This document shows, piece by piece, positions 19,524 through 30,300 of a DNA stretch of 64,000 nt. The notes under the pieces were generated by a model. That model worked only from the letters and a program-made list of their open reading frames with translations, had not been told where the DNA came from and did not search any database. Every line of letters starts with the position of its first letter. Position 1 is the first letter of the stretch. Origin of the DNA: Ophiodon elongatus. Taxonomy: Eukaryota; Chordata; Actinopteri; Perciformes; Hexagrammidae. A program made the translations under genes and the position numbers. Where the stretch lies: the NCBI GenBank assembly GCA_016806645.1, contig JACSYO010001932.1, forward strand, positions 222,501 to 286,500, read 5' to 3'.

Positions 19524-20613
19524 CTGAGGTGGAGAACAATTGAAAAATGTTAGCTGTCTTAGAGTGCAGTTCTAGACTGACTCAGCCTTCCTCAAAATCA
19601 AAAGGTCAGGATCCACATTTCGGTCGCTACTGGTAGCACAAACTCAGAGTACAAGGATTTTTGAGCATTGAAGGTCAGGATGTTACGCTACCTGTGCCAA
19701 ATCTGCCACGATTCACTGCCAGACTTAAAAACCCTAAAAAGGTGAAGACCAGAGAAAACAACAGTCTATATGTATGCATGAATCCAATGCTTACACAGTG
19801 TTGATTACCATAGAAACCTCCACAAAAGAAATACTTGAATAAAACATTAGAGGTAACCACATAAAACCTCTGAATTGGTTTTGTGTTAAATAGATCCACT
19901 AAATAAAGCTTTTCCTTTGTGTCACCAAAGGTTCATCGCAGCAGTAATGGCAGCAGATGAAAATAAAATGCAATCGTGAAATGATTACCTTTCTAAAATA
20001 GCAATCATGGACCAAGACTTTGGAGCCACTATCGTTGCCAATGAAAACAGCAAAAATATTTTAAGGCCATTTTACACTAATCGTTATGATTACGTGGACT
20101 TTATTGTGATTGTTCCCGACCTTCCGCAGCAAAAATTCAATGTGAGGCTGTTTCGTGAGATTAAATTGAACATGGTTACTTCGTCATGTGTCTCCCTTTC
20201 CAGGTTTTTCACAGGCTTTTAAAAGAGAATATAAGGGGGATAATGTCGCACTGAAAAGTAGCATCACTTTAGGGACTTACATGTTGCCACAGCACTAACT
20301 AAGGTTGTGAGTGGAAAGTAAAATAACTTGAGAATAAAAACGTAATATGCTGAACGTGCAACAAGCAGATAAGGACATCATATAATTCTTTGAAGGGGAG
20401 GATGAAAATCTGATTACTGACCAAAGTGCATATAAACTGGGGTTTAAAGTAATCAAACTAACGCAATTTGTAAAAGCATTATCTCTCTTCTACCTACCCT
20501 ATTCCTCACAAAGTACCGTGATTTCATGTGTACATTAACGCAACTATTCATTCAGCTATAACAGATCAGGTGTTCGATAACTAACAAAAAGAAAGTAGCT
20601 GGAAAAGACTTAC
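19524..20613 (-). other. dcun1d3 5' intron
   Basis: 1.1 kb of AT-rich intron between the candidate 5' exon and the coding exon. Nothing recognisable. Confidence 0.5.
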
Positions 20614-20696
20614 AGACAATCCCTCTGAAGACATTGACCACAGATCAACGCGTCTTTCTATTCTGCTCCATCGTTGTGACCTTGACATCCGCAATG
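20614..20696 (-). other. dcun1d3: dcun1d3 candidate 5' non-coding exon 2
   Basis: Flanked on the minus strand by acceptor cttttcag and a perfect donor (TTGTCT|gtaagtc). It has no long ORF. The splice sites are strong, but no transcript evidence is available. Confidence 0.5.
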
Positions 20697-21026
20697 CTGA
20701 AAAGACATTATCTTGTCATCATAAGCAGAAAGTGATAGCTCATCATTCCCTAACCTGCAGGACTATTTTTGTCAACATCATCCCATGAATATGTAATTTG
20801 AGCATACCAAAAACAGTTTTCCTCATTGCAGGACTGTTCAAGTACTGATTTATAACCACAAAGAAGACAGTTCAAGGGGGCTAATAGATATCTGGTTGAA
20901 CATCTGGAGGTGTCCAGTGAGAGACCTTTCCACGGGGAACAGACCGGCTCTGTGCTGAATTTGATTCAACTCACGCGCACTGTTGTAAAATCCACAACTT
21001 CGACTTACTTTTGAAACCAACTTTGA

Positions 21027-21228
21027 CTATGCTGGAATAAGGCCCAGGTTTTCAGTGTCTCAGTAAGTTTGTGGTGATTTGATTAAACACAACTTTATTT
21101 AAATCTATATGCATGATGTGAGTAAAAAAAAAACAAAAAAAAACGAAATAGCAATTGTCTACAAGAAGTTCCCACAAGAATAGCTAATAATGCAAGAACC
21201 GAGGACATCTGGGGCCCCCTGGAAGTCT
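21027..21228. repeat. Left arm of ~200-bp inverted repeat
   Basis: The segment from ctatgctggaataaggccc to ggaagtct is about 90% identical, by eye, to the reverse complement of 23173-23369. It includes shared words such as tttgtggtgatttgattaaa and caattgtctacaagaagttc. It lies in the first intron of dcun1d3. Confidence 0.85.
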
Positions 21229-21896
21229 TCACTATGCTCTAAATAGTGAAGCTGTGTTCAGCGGTGGGCATGTCGAGGCAAACTTCTCCTTGGCCCAGTC
21301 TGACAACTCCACCTCACATTCAACACCTCTGAAGCCTGACTTATTTATTGGAGTGTTTTAAATATCATCAGCATGCTGTGGTAGCCAAACACTTTATTTT
21401 TTATTTTTTTTAACTAGGCTAACTAGATTTAGTCCTGAAAACTGCGAGACAACAAAGTTGAGCTGGAGTTCGACTACGTGACATTTGCGTCAGCGGACAG
21501 AAGAAGTGTCCTCAAACCGACGTTAGCTCTCGTTCACGTCATTTTAACCACGTTATGACCGTTGGGAAGAAGTGTCGAGCATAAACAGGATCAAGTGAGC
21601 TTAACAGCACATGCACAACACGAACAAACGTCATGTAAACAGTGTTGGGATCACCATCAACACCCGGTGTTTTTCACCTGTCCACTTCGTCAGATAGTCC
21701 TGGTGTCAAAGCGGTTACTGATTGACGAGACGTCCCCACCAACGGGCCGTTTGATGCGAACGATACATCCCAAAAACACTGCCTGGCCCTGGCGACGTCG
21801 CCACAGCTAGCTAGCATCAACTAAAAGTTAGCGCTCGGCTAAGCTAGCTAGCTTTTCCGATTAAACACCACAGTTAAACGTCGCGAACAAACTCAC

Positions 21897-22080
21897 CTTT
21901 TTGGGAAGCGCTATTGTCCGGAGTTGGGTGGGCATCACGTCAGGGTCGCCAGGGCAAAAGAAGAAGTGAGTAAGTTGTTCAGTTCAGGGCGAACGAGCAG
22001 AAACGAAGTGAGGCAAACTCGTCGCGTTCACTCAGGATGCTACCTAGCTAGCTCGCTAGCGGGCAGCTGACTGAAACACT
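21897..22080 (-). other. dcun1d3: dcun1d3 candidate first exon (non-coding)
   Basis: A good donor (CAAAAAG|gtgagttt) ends at 21897. The sequence upstream is CpG-richer than its surroundings, as expected at a fish promoter. The transcription start is not defined. Confidence 0.45.
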
Positions 22081-22667
22081 TCCACATCGGTGTCGTATTT
22101 ACCTCCGCGTTTAAAGGAGAAGAGGTGAAACGCCAGCAGCCAGATGGTGCTTTCTGACCAATGTTGAATTGCTGTCGCTCTTTAGAGTGAGTTAAAGCAG
22201 CATCTCGGACCAAAGCAGTCCATTTCTTTGTGCTTCCCCCTTTTAGTCATTGAGTGGAGCTACTCAGTGAGCATTTTCCTGCATCACTTCCTCCTGCCGA
22301 CCAGCAGCCAACAGCTGATCCTCATCTCAGCAATGGCAACGACAAGATTTTTTATTTATTTTTTATTTTAACAAAATAATATGCTGAAACATACTGGGAA
22401 TAAATGAAATAAATGTTGATACCGCATCACACCCGGGAGGATAGATAGACACGAAATTAATGAACGGAACTCAAGCGCGTGTTTTGTTGACATTTATATA
22501 TAATAATATAGAAGGCTGGGAAATGAGTGGAAAACCGTATAACTCATATGACATTTCTAAATTTGTGCCTATGAATAATTAATTGTAGAGATGGTCCTAC
22601 TGCTTTAAATTAGTAAAACATCTCCAACTTTATCTAAGATTATCCTCATGTTTTTTTTTCTTCGCAG
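21898..22667. promoter_or_regulatory. Shared divergent promoter region of dcun1d3 and lyrm1
   Basis: The sequence between the two head-to-head genes includes a CpG-richer part around 21900-22100 and a ccaat box near 22159. The same head-to-head pair exists in human from memory. No transcription start can be fixed. Confidence 0.5.
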
Positions 22668-22746
22668 CCTTTAGAGACCAGCTTGGGGATGACGTCATCG
22701 CCATGCGACATATGTGTGTTTCTGCTGCCTCTTCTCCAGACAGTCG
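22668..22746 (+). other. lyrm1: lyrm1 candidate 5' non-coding exon with CRE-like motif
   Basis: A strong acceptor (T run, cttcgcag) precedes it and donor gtaggt follows at 22747. It contains the palindrome tgacgtca, a CREB-type site. Its ATG at 22689 would open a short upstream ORF ending in the next exon before the lyrm1 start. Confidence 0.4.
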
Positions 22747-23172
22747 GTAGGTCAAAGTTTGTAATAGTGAATAAATTGAAAAACATATTGAGCGGTAACG
22801 TAGGTCGTCAATGTGAATGTCACTCGTATCGCTATTTATCTAATCTCCCTTCTTGTGTGTGTCTTATTGGCGCTGTCAGGAGAAAGCTCAAGGATAGCTA
22901 GCTTCATGTTGACAAGTAGGTTAATGCAAAAGTATTGCTTCGTGCGTTCTGTTTAGCAAACAATAATTCATACAAATGCGCTAATGGCATTATTTTATTT
23001 AATACTTCCTTTAATCCCAACACATGCCAGAAGATACGATGTATAGACCGTGCAGTCAGTCATGTTACAGGCTGTTTTATAACCAGGCCTGTGTTGGTTT
23101 GAGTGACATCCAGTGAATGATGGGAACACTCGAGGCTGAATCAGAAACCCAGCAAAGTGAGGCCAGGGCCCC

Positions 23173-23369
23173 AGACTTCCTGGGGGCCCAAAATGTTCTA
23201 GGTTCTTGCATTATTAGCTGTTCTTGTGGGAACTTCTTGTAGACAATTGTTATTTTATTTTTTGTTTGTTTTACTCACATGATACATATATATTTAAATA
23301 AAGTTGTGTTTAATCAAATCACCACAAACCTACTGAGACACTGACAACCTGGGCCTTATTCCAGCATAG
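23173..23369. repeat. Right arm of ~200-bp inverted repeat
   Basis: Reverse-complement partner of 21027-21228, in the 5' intron of lyrm1. Homology may extend a few bases further (shared gaaaccaac). The family is unknown; it could be a dispersed element or a local inverted duplication. Confidence 0.85.
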
Positions 23370-23470
23370 CGGACTGGTTGGTTTCTTGGTCTCTGGGCCG
23401 ATACTGCAGCTGCCACGTTATTCATTTCCAACTACTTAATTGTGCAGGTAACTGCTGTCTGTGAGCCCCG

Positions 23471-23629
23471 ATGACGGCCTCCACTCGCAGGACGGTGTTG
23501 TCACTGTACATGCGGGTGTTTCGCATCGCCCGTAGCTGGCAGGCAGAGAGTGGAGTGAAAACTGACACAGAGTCTGAGAGGAAATACATTCTTCAGGAGG
23601 CCTGCACTCTGTTCAGACAGAACCAGCAG
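23471..23629 (+). CDS. lyrm1: lyrm1 coding exon 1
   Basis: 53 codons from ATG to RQNQQ, then donor CAG|gtgtga. It carries the LYM-R variant of the LYR motif and the conserved F..AR.W core of the Complex1_LYR fold. Confidence 0.95.
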
Positions 23630-24936
23630 GTGTGAACATCAGTACACTGGGTCTCAGAAATGACAAAGCAGTAGTTTTATGGCACTTTGTATGACTCATT
23701 GTTTTTCTTCTTCTGCTTCTTCTCAGCTCACTGATCAAGAATCAATAAAACAGAGTATAGAAGAATGTGAAGCAAGGATAGAAATAGGTAAGAGTGAAGA
23801 GATTCCTCACATTTCCCTCCGTTAGTCTTGACTCAAACTTTACTCTTGTGAAGACCACAGTAATACTATTCTATGCTTTCCATGTTTTCTATTTATCAGA
23901 TGCAAGTAAAGTGCTGACTTTATAAGTCACATATCATACTTCCACTTTGACACTCGACCTATAATATTTTTATAACAGCGTGGCCCATTCTTATTTGTGG
24001 ACAGGGGTAACACTATTTATAAATATGGGTGTGGTTTCCACTTCAAATATTCTGACCTGACAAAGATCCAAGTAGCATCAAAACATGAACATGATTTCAA
24101 AACTGTGGCATGTACTAGCGTGGTGCGACTGTGGCTCAGGGTTAGAGCGGGTCGTCCTTCAATCAAAGATTCTGCGGTTCGATCCCCGGCTCCACTAGTC
24201 CATGTTGATGTGTCCTTGGGCAAGACACTTAACCCCAACATCCCCCCGTAGGCTGGGTATGAATAATTAAACGGTCCTGATGTGCAGGTGGCACCTTGCA
24301 TGGTAGCCCCTCCCACCAGTGTATGAATGGGTTTGAATGGGTGAATGAACATGTAGTGTTCAAGCGCTTTGAGTGGTCGGAAGACTAGAAAAGCTTGTTC
24401 ATTTATCATTTAGTAAAGAGGCAATATTACCATGTTCAGCCCTCCCCCTTTTAGATTACGGGTGCTAGAATTTGACCACAGGGACACCTTGACAAAAGTT
24501 TACATCCTGCCTTTGAAAGGAGTAAATCAGGCTAAAGTGATACAGTTACTAATCAAAACACCACAGAAATCACTCCTAAATTGAGAGAATCAGCTGCTCC
24601 GCGTATAGGACCATGCAGGACTGCAGGAAAGAACGCTTTCCGGCTTTGGAAGAGTGACTAACACTATCGTTATTTTCACAGGTTTACATTACAGGAACCC
24701 ATATCCGAGGGCTGTAAGTAAGAACCATTTATTAGAAAAATTGGATCAATTTCTCTCTGTGTGGGTTATTGTGTTGTCGAGTAATTTCCTCCAATTGCTT
24801 TGTTCCCTGAATGTCCCTGTAGACGTACCTGCCACCGCTGGGATTGGCAACTCAGAAAGGCAGGAAGCTGAAAACACAGCAGCGCCTGAGGAAGCAGGCC
24901 AAGCCAATATACTTGCAGTCACATGACGAGACCTGA
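23471..24936 (+). CDS. lyrm1: lyrm1, LYR motif-containing protein 1 (four coding exons)
   Basis: LYRM1 belongs to the small LYR family, whose members act with mitochondrial acyl-carrier protein in complex assembly; the exact LYRM1 partner is not settled (family knowledge). Exons 23471-23629, 23727-23787, 24682-24713 and 24823-24936 join in phases 0, 1, 0 and give 121 aa (human 122). The protein has VLSLYMRVFRIARSWQ near the N-terminus, YILQEACTLFRQNQQ, ECEARIEIGLHYRNPYPRA, TYLPPLGLATQKGRKL and a C-terminal QAKPIYLQSHDET, all matching human closely. The name-giving LYR reads LYM-R here. The 5' exon boundary is 23448 (acceptor ttgtgcag). The poly(A) signal AATAAA lies at 25286-25291. Confidence 0.95.
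23727..23787 (+). CDS. lyrm1: lyrm1 coding exon 2
   Basis: Encodes LTDQESIKQSIEECEARIEI and the first base of Gly. Acceptor cttctcag, donor gtaaga, phase 1. Confidence 0.95.
24128..24411 (+). mobile_element. tRNA-derived SINE (V-SINE-like) in lyrm1 intron
   Basis: The 5' part has Pol III-like boxes: tgtggctcagggttagagcg and ggttcgatcccc (24176-24187). The body holds tccttgggcaagacacttaa and the tail gcgctttgagtggtcggaag, typical of teleost V-SINEs. It looks nearly full length. It lies between lyrm1 exons 2 and 3, same strand as the gene. Confidence 0.8.
24682..24713 (+). CDS. lyrm1: lyrm1 coding exon 3 (32-nt microexon)
   Basis: Only 32 nt, encoding (G)LHYRNPYPRA, matching human GLHYKIPYPRP. 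Acceptor tttcacag, donor gtaagt. Confidence 0.92.
24823..24936 (+). CDS. lyrm1: lyrm1 coding exon 4 with stop
   Basis: 37 codons plus TGA. A basic helix (RKLKTQQRLRKQAK) precedes PIYLQSHDET, as in human. Acceptor ccctgtag. Confidence 0.95.
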   Translation, partial: TYLPPLGLATQKGRKLKTQQRLRKQAKPIYLQSHDET

Positions 24937-25310
24937 TGCTCGACATCCTCGCTCCTCGCCAACAGTTCAAGTTACCATGGGCAGGAAACTAGAGTGCAGT
25001 CACAAGTTGATCTCATGGGGTGAGCTGTAACAAGCACTCCGTGATGCTAGAACACCAGTCATTCAGGAAAAGGACATTTTTCATTTTCTTTTTATTTATT
25101 TATTTATTTTTTACTTTAGATTGCTTAAACATGGGTTCCTCAGTGTAGCTAAAGGGTTCTTCTGTTCTGCTCAGGAAGGCTGTCAGGGTGGAGTGACTTG
25201 TAATATAAGATCAAGTTTTATATTTTTGTTTATTTTTCTGTGTAAAAAATACAATGAAATAATTATTTCACAACTGCTAAAAACCAATAAAGTTGTCTTC
25301 AAATCTTTTA
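24937..25310 (+). other. lyrm1: lyrm1 3' UTR with AATAAA at 25286
   Basis: AT-rich sequence after the stop. The hexamer AATAAA at 25286-25291 is followed by a T/G-rich stretch, a plausible cleavage region. Confidence 0.65.
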
Positions 25311-27859
25311 CTCTAGTTATACATGTGTGACTGGACATGAAGATTATTTGTCGTATCTAAGTAAAAATCTTTGAGACACTCAGCAATGACTATCTTCTCT
25401 CTTTTCTAGCATGAACTTTTTTTAGGAGCCAACCCCTTAATATTGGCCCCATTCCTCAGCGTTTCCATATAAGTAGCCTGTTTATTCACGCAGGAAATAT
25501 TAAATAAACTCCAGGAATGTTGGCAACGACACAGAGGAAGATGGGGAAACAAGTCATTTCTTACTCATCTAAAATTCTGGCCCATTGTAGTGTCTGCAGA
25601 TGGTGTACTTCCTACGAAGTTCAGATTGTCTTCCTCAGAAGGAGTGGGAGAGATAGACGGGAGGAAAGGCCCATAACAGTCCAGTGACTTGTATTAACAG
25701 ACATCCAAGCGCTCGCAGTTATGACATCATGAGGCAGAATTTACAAAGAGAGCTTTCCAGGAAGACATCAAAACGGGAACAGGGGGGATGTAAAAACAGA
25801 AATGAAAAAGAAATGCGTAAGCTTTGTGAGAGGCAAGTTAAAAGGAGGGAGGTAAAATTACTGTAAGTTTATAACGAGTTGTGATTTAACATTTCTACTT
25901 TTGAATCTATTCATCTGTTTGCTTTAAAAGCAAAAGGGGGAAATGCTTTAGACTGTACTAAAAGGCCTGAATTGATTTTATCAATCGAACATGAGATGTG
26001 ACGTATTGTTTTAAAAAGTAATCATGTATTTTTTTGTTGGATCGATATACAACGAGCCCACCTGCACCACCTGGGAGGAGGGAAGGCAGGAGGAGGGTAT
26101 TTCTTTATTATTCTGCCCTGAATATCCATGAATAGAATCATTTAAAACTCTAACTCTGATGTTAACAGCTGTGCGTTTCCAAGCCATACTCTGGACATAC
26201 ACTTCTCAAACATGGAACGGTTCCACAGGTTTTCAGATGAAAGGTGAAAATAAATATAAAGTGGCCGCAATTACTTTATTAAGTCACCTATTTATGGGTA
26301 AGAATGCCAGATTATTTTCTTGAACTCTGTTGAACAGACCTGTCATTGTGGCATTTTGTTAACAATTTGAAGGTGTTATCAGTATCAGAACTGTAGACTC
26401 TTTGTGCATTCAATCTAAAAAAATGTGTTATGATTTATTTATATAACTTATTTACATACTCAAAATACCATTATACTAGCCAACATTTCTGGATCTGTAT
26501 TTAAGAGTACGGAATATCTGGCTTGCTTTGATATTTATTTTGTCTTTTTGTCAGTTCCTCCATAACAATGAATCCAGTGTGGGGACAGAGCGGTTTGGTT
26601 TGTGCATCACTTTCAGTTCTATTTAGAAATCTGAGCAGAAAGAAGCTTTTCTCTCATGTACCTGTTGATCCATTCAGATGTTCATAAAAGGGGCCAAAGA
26701 CCTGCAGGTGGGGTCGAAGATTCATTTTCCGTCTGCTTTGTGTTCGAATGTACTGAATACTGAGCTCTGTATTGCAAACTACCAACTATTTACTCACACC
26801 ACTACAATGTACAAAATAATGTGAACATTTCTGCTCTATTACAAGTCTAATTTGCCACAATAAACCGCATTCTGTGAGTACTGTGTTTTGTGCATGGTCT
26901 TTGCACTTGTATTACAAATAGGGGCTTAATCACCCACATGTACTGTATCCTTGTATCCTTGTGCACTGAATGTACAATGAGTGTTTGGTGAAAATGTTCC
27001 CTCCTGCTCTAAAAGATGCACATTTAAATTACTCTTCCAAGAGAACCAATTACCTTTCCTGAAAAAAAAAGGGCAGTAAAGAAAGGAAAACGGATTACAT
27101 TTTATTAACAAGAGTAAGCTAAAAATGTTCTTTCATCTAATTGGTTCCCTAAATTAGAAATTTGAAACAGAGCACCAATAATTAAAAGTTAGGTTTCTTG
27201 ATTATTAGATCAAACCAGCTTGCATGAATGGCAGGCCTGCACCACAATCATGTGGTTCACTCCAGTGAGTTGGCCACATCCCACATGTACTTGAAAAGCC
27301 CTCTCTAGCTGATGCATTCTGCGGAGACCATTATGTTCTGCTCCACTTTCCAGCAACGAGTGGAAATAAAAAAAATGTGGATGAAGCAAACATGACTTCT
27401 GATAATCTCAGCAGGGCGCACGCGTGCGGTTCAGTATTGTTCTGTGATTCAGCGCCGTGCTGTAAACCACTGACCTTCAACACTCCAGAGCTCACAATGT
27501 AGTCATTACGAGATCCTTTTCATTTCACACTCCGGACTGAGTCACCTTGATGAGTCTCCTCTCTTCTCGGACTTACTGAGGTCATTTTCTCAGTCCTTCA
27601 GCACTGCACCGGCCTGGACGCAGCCACATGATGGAGCCCGGTGGGAGCAGAGCGGAGGGACGTGTGCATGTTTTATTGAGTGACGTCCGCTCAAGTGGCT
27701 GACGCACCAGAATCCAGCCGTAGACGTCCGGGCTGTGGTGGTTTCTTTTTTTTCTTCGAAAGTGAACAGTGACCTGGTAGAATTAAATACATTTGAGTTT
27801 ATACATGGAACTGACATGTCCTACATAGACGGCAGCATGTCCTCACGCTGCTGAGGACA

Positions 27860-27880
27860 AAGAGAGAGAGAGAGAGAGAG
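27860..27880. repeat. (GA)n microsatellite
   Basis: About ten uninterrupted GA units. Confidence 0.9.
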
Positions 27881-29280
27881 TGAAGATATGTTTCACTCAC
27901 ACAGTCACAGATCCTACAAAGTGCCACAGGACCTGGTGGGTGACGCACACAGAAAATAAGGTTAGTAAAGGAACACTAAAGGGAGACTGTCTGTAAAGTA
28001 ATCTCCTGAATGGCAAGTGGTCAGACGAGGAGACACAGGGGGGAAATGAGCCTGCAGTAACATCAGAATTAGCTCAACTAAAAGTAGACCAGTAAGAAGA
28101 CGGACTGTCGTGAGTAATTCTGGACATCAACTCCAGTTTCTGCCTGAGTAACTGTGTGACGACTGACTAAATACACTCACTAGTTCATGTGTATCTCTGA
28201 TGAGTATAAGCATCTTAACGGAGTAGATTAAACTATTTTTGCACGCTGGATTGACCAAAACATTTTTAAAAGATTACTGAGCTTCAGCAAAAAAAAGAAG
28301 AAAAAAATGAGAATGAAAACATACAAAAAAAACAACAACTTGAAAAGGTACCTCTGATAGGAAGTGTACTGTGAGCGAGAGTGGGCAAGCAAAGATTTAA
28401 AGCAGTTGAGAAAACGTTGAAACGACACTCTTTGGCCACCAGGGGTCAGACCATACTAAGTACTGAAGCCTAATGTGGTTCAGAGGGTTCACTCCTCAGA
28501 ACCATGTCCGAACTTCACCAGTGTGAGTGGACCACTGGCTTTCCTGTGCATTTGAGCTACCTGTGATTACATCTTTACAGGTGGTATTCAATATAACACA
28601 CACCTGTTCAGTATAATAAGATGAGCAGAGTAAAAAAAAAAAAACACTCAACATTTAACATTTAACTTAAATGGAGCGGCAAATATTATTCGTTTCCACC
28701 GCTCCACAAAAAGTCCTTTGAGTCCTCTGTTTGTTTCTCTGAGGACTGTCTCAAATTAATTTCCACTTTGGATTTAAATAATTGTCTGATGCACATTAAA
28801 TACACTCTGCTTAAGTGTGGGGTTGTTGCTGCTCTCTCCGTTCTCTTTCTGGAGACTACGTACATTACCTCACTCTCCTCACTATAATTGACCACTGATG
28901 GGAGAGAAGCTGAAAAATGGTATTAATGCTGAGTAGTGACTCACTCCATGCATTCATATAGAGCTTTCCTGTTGAACAATGGCTGTTCTTTTTCTTTTCA
29001 GTCATTCTTGCTGAAAAGAATGACTTAATGTATTTTCATTCATTTAAACAACTCAGCGCTGGGTTGGTACATGACGGAACAAATTACAAAACATATGTTA
29101 CTTCTCTCAGAGAAGTAGATAACACGACCAATGAATCATGCCCAATTGCACTAAGTCACCTTTGAAAACCCTTTATAAATAAATAGTGTATCTGGAATCG
29201 ATTTACTTCTGTAAATCTGATGTATTGAACACACAAAACCTACTCTTGTTTGGAGTAAATAACAAAAGACATTCCCATCA

Positions 29281-29460
29281 GCCTCAGCTGTATTTGTGCT
29301 GAGCACTTGTTAGCACTTGTAAGCATGCTAACATGCTAAACTAAGATGGTGAACATGGTAAACATTATACTTCGCATTGTCATCGTGAGCATGTTGACCT
29401 TAGCGTTGCGCTCAAAGCACTGCTTTGCCTATAAGTAATGCACAGCCTCACGTACATTCA
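29281..29460. mobile_element. Degenerate copy of a common teleost dispersed repeat
   Basis: Contains the word series gcatgctaacatgctaaact, agatggtgaacatggtaaac, gagcatgttgacc and acagcctcac, which I recognise as a very abundant fish interspersed repeat. The class is uncertain. Confidence 0.5.
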
Positions 29461-29942
29461 AGTCAAGTCAAATGAGATTGACTTAACTGCAATTGAATAC
29501 AAATTAACAAATATTCAAAGACATTTTCAAATGACCCTTTCCAGCCGCTTATTTTCTTACTCTTATAAATAGCGTAGCAGTGACAACTATATGATCACAA
29601 ATCTGTTATTTTCCACACAGTGTCACCTACTTCTGTGGCAAGAGGTGTAAACATGATTCAAATCTATCAACGATTGCAAGTGGTTGTTGAACATGTGGAA
29701 GCCAGCTGTTTATTTGAAACGCGCCAGCTTGCAATCTGTAATCCTACTGCTTATGCTATTGATTATGATGCCTCCAAATACCAAACATGAAACACTTCAA
29801 TGACAGAGCACTGACTCTTTTCGCAGGACAGTGGCGTGTGGAGTGAATGGATCTTATATCACTATAATACACAGGTGGAGAAGTTAAATATGTATAGAGT
29901 TAATTAAGCTAATTTAAGGCTGCATTGGGGGGAAATATGTGT

Positions 29943-29979
29943 GAGGTCAGTTAGAGGTTAACAACCTCTATCTGACCTC
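29943..29979. repeat. Short perfect-like hairpin
   Basis: Arms 29943-29959 and 29963-29979 pair over 17 bp with one T-T mismatch and a 3-base loop (aac). It may be the centre of a decayed palindromic element. Confidence 0.85.
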
Positions 29980-30239
29980 CAATAGACCTGATCTTGCTGC
30001 CCATATTTATCTCTGCTTCCTGAACCGCCATAATGTATCTGTGGCCCCTCCTGGGGGACTTTAACCTCAAGGCATCTGTCCTATCCTTCTAGACAGAATA
30101 CACATTTTAGTCATAATCGCTATGTGTTATTTAACACTTTCAAAATAAATTTACAATCATGTGGGTAGAAGTTATTTCATCTTCAAACTTCTCAAGGAGG
30201 TGCATCTTTAGTATTTGTTGCGTTTTAATATATTTTGTT

Positions 30240-30300
30240 ACTTACTACTGCAGCGGGTTAATTTCCCAACGGGGACCATTAAAGTTTCATTTTATGTCAA
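30240..30300 (+). mobile_element. Possible LINE 3'-tail fragment
   Basis: The words ttaatttcccaacggggacc and attaaagtttcattttatg resemble the conserved 3' tail of teleost LINEs and their SINEs. Short and isolated. Confidence 0.3.

Noticed and set aside
24017..24409. 130-codon minus-strand ORF
   Set aside because: It is mostly the reverse complement of the V-SINE copy and has no independent support.
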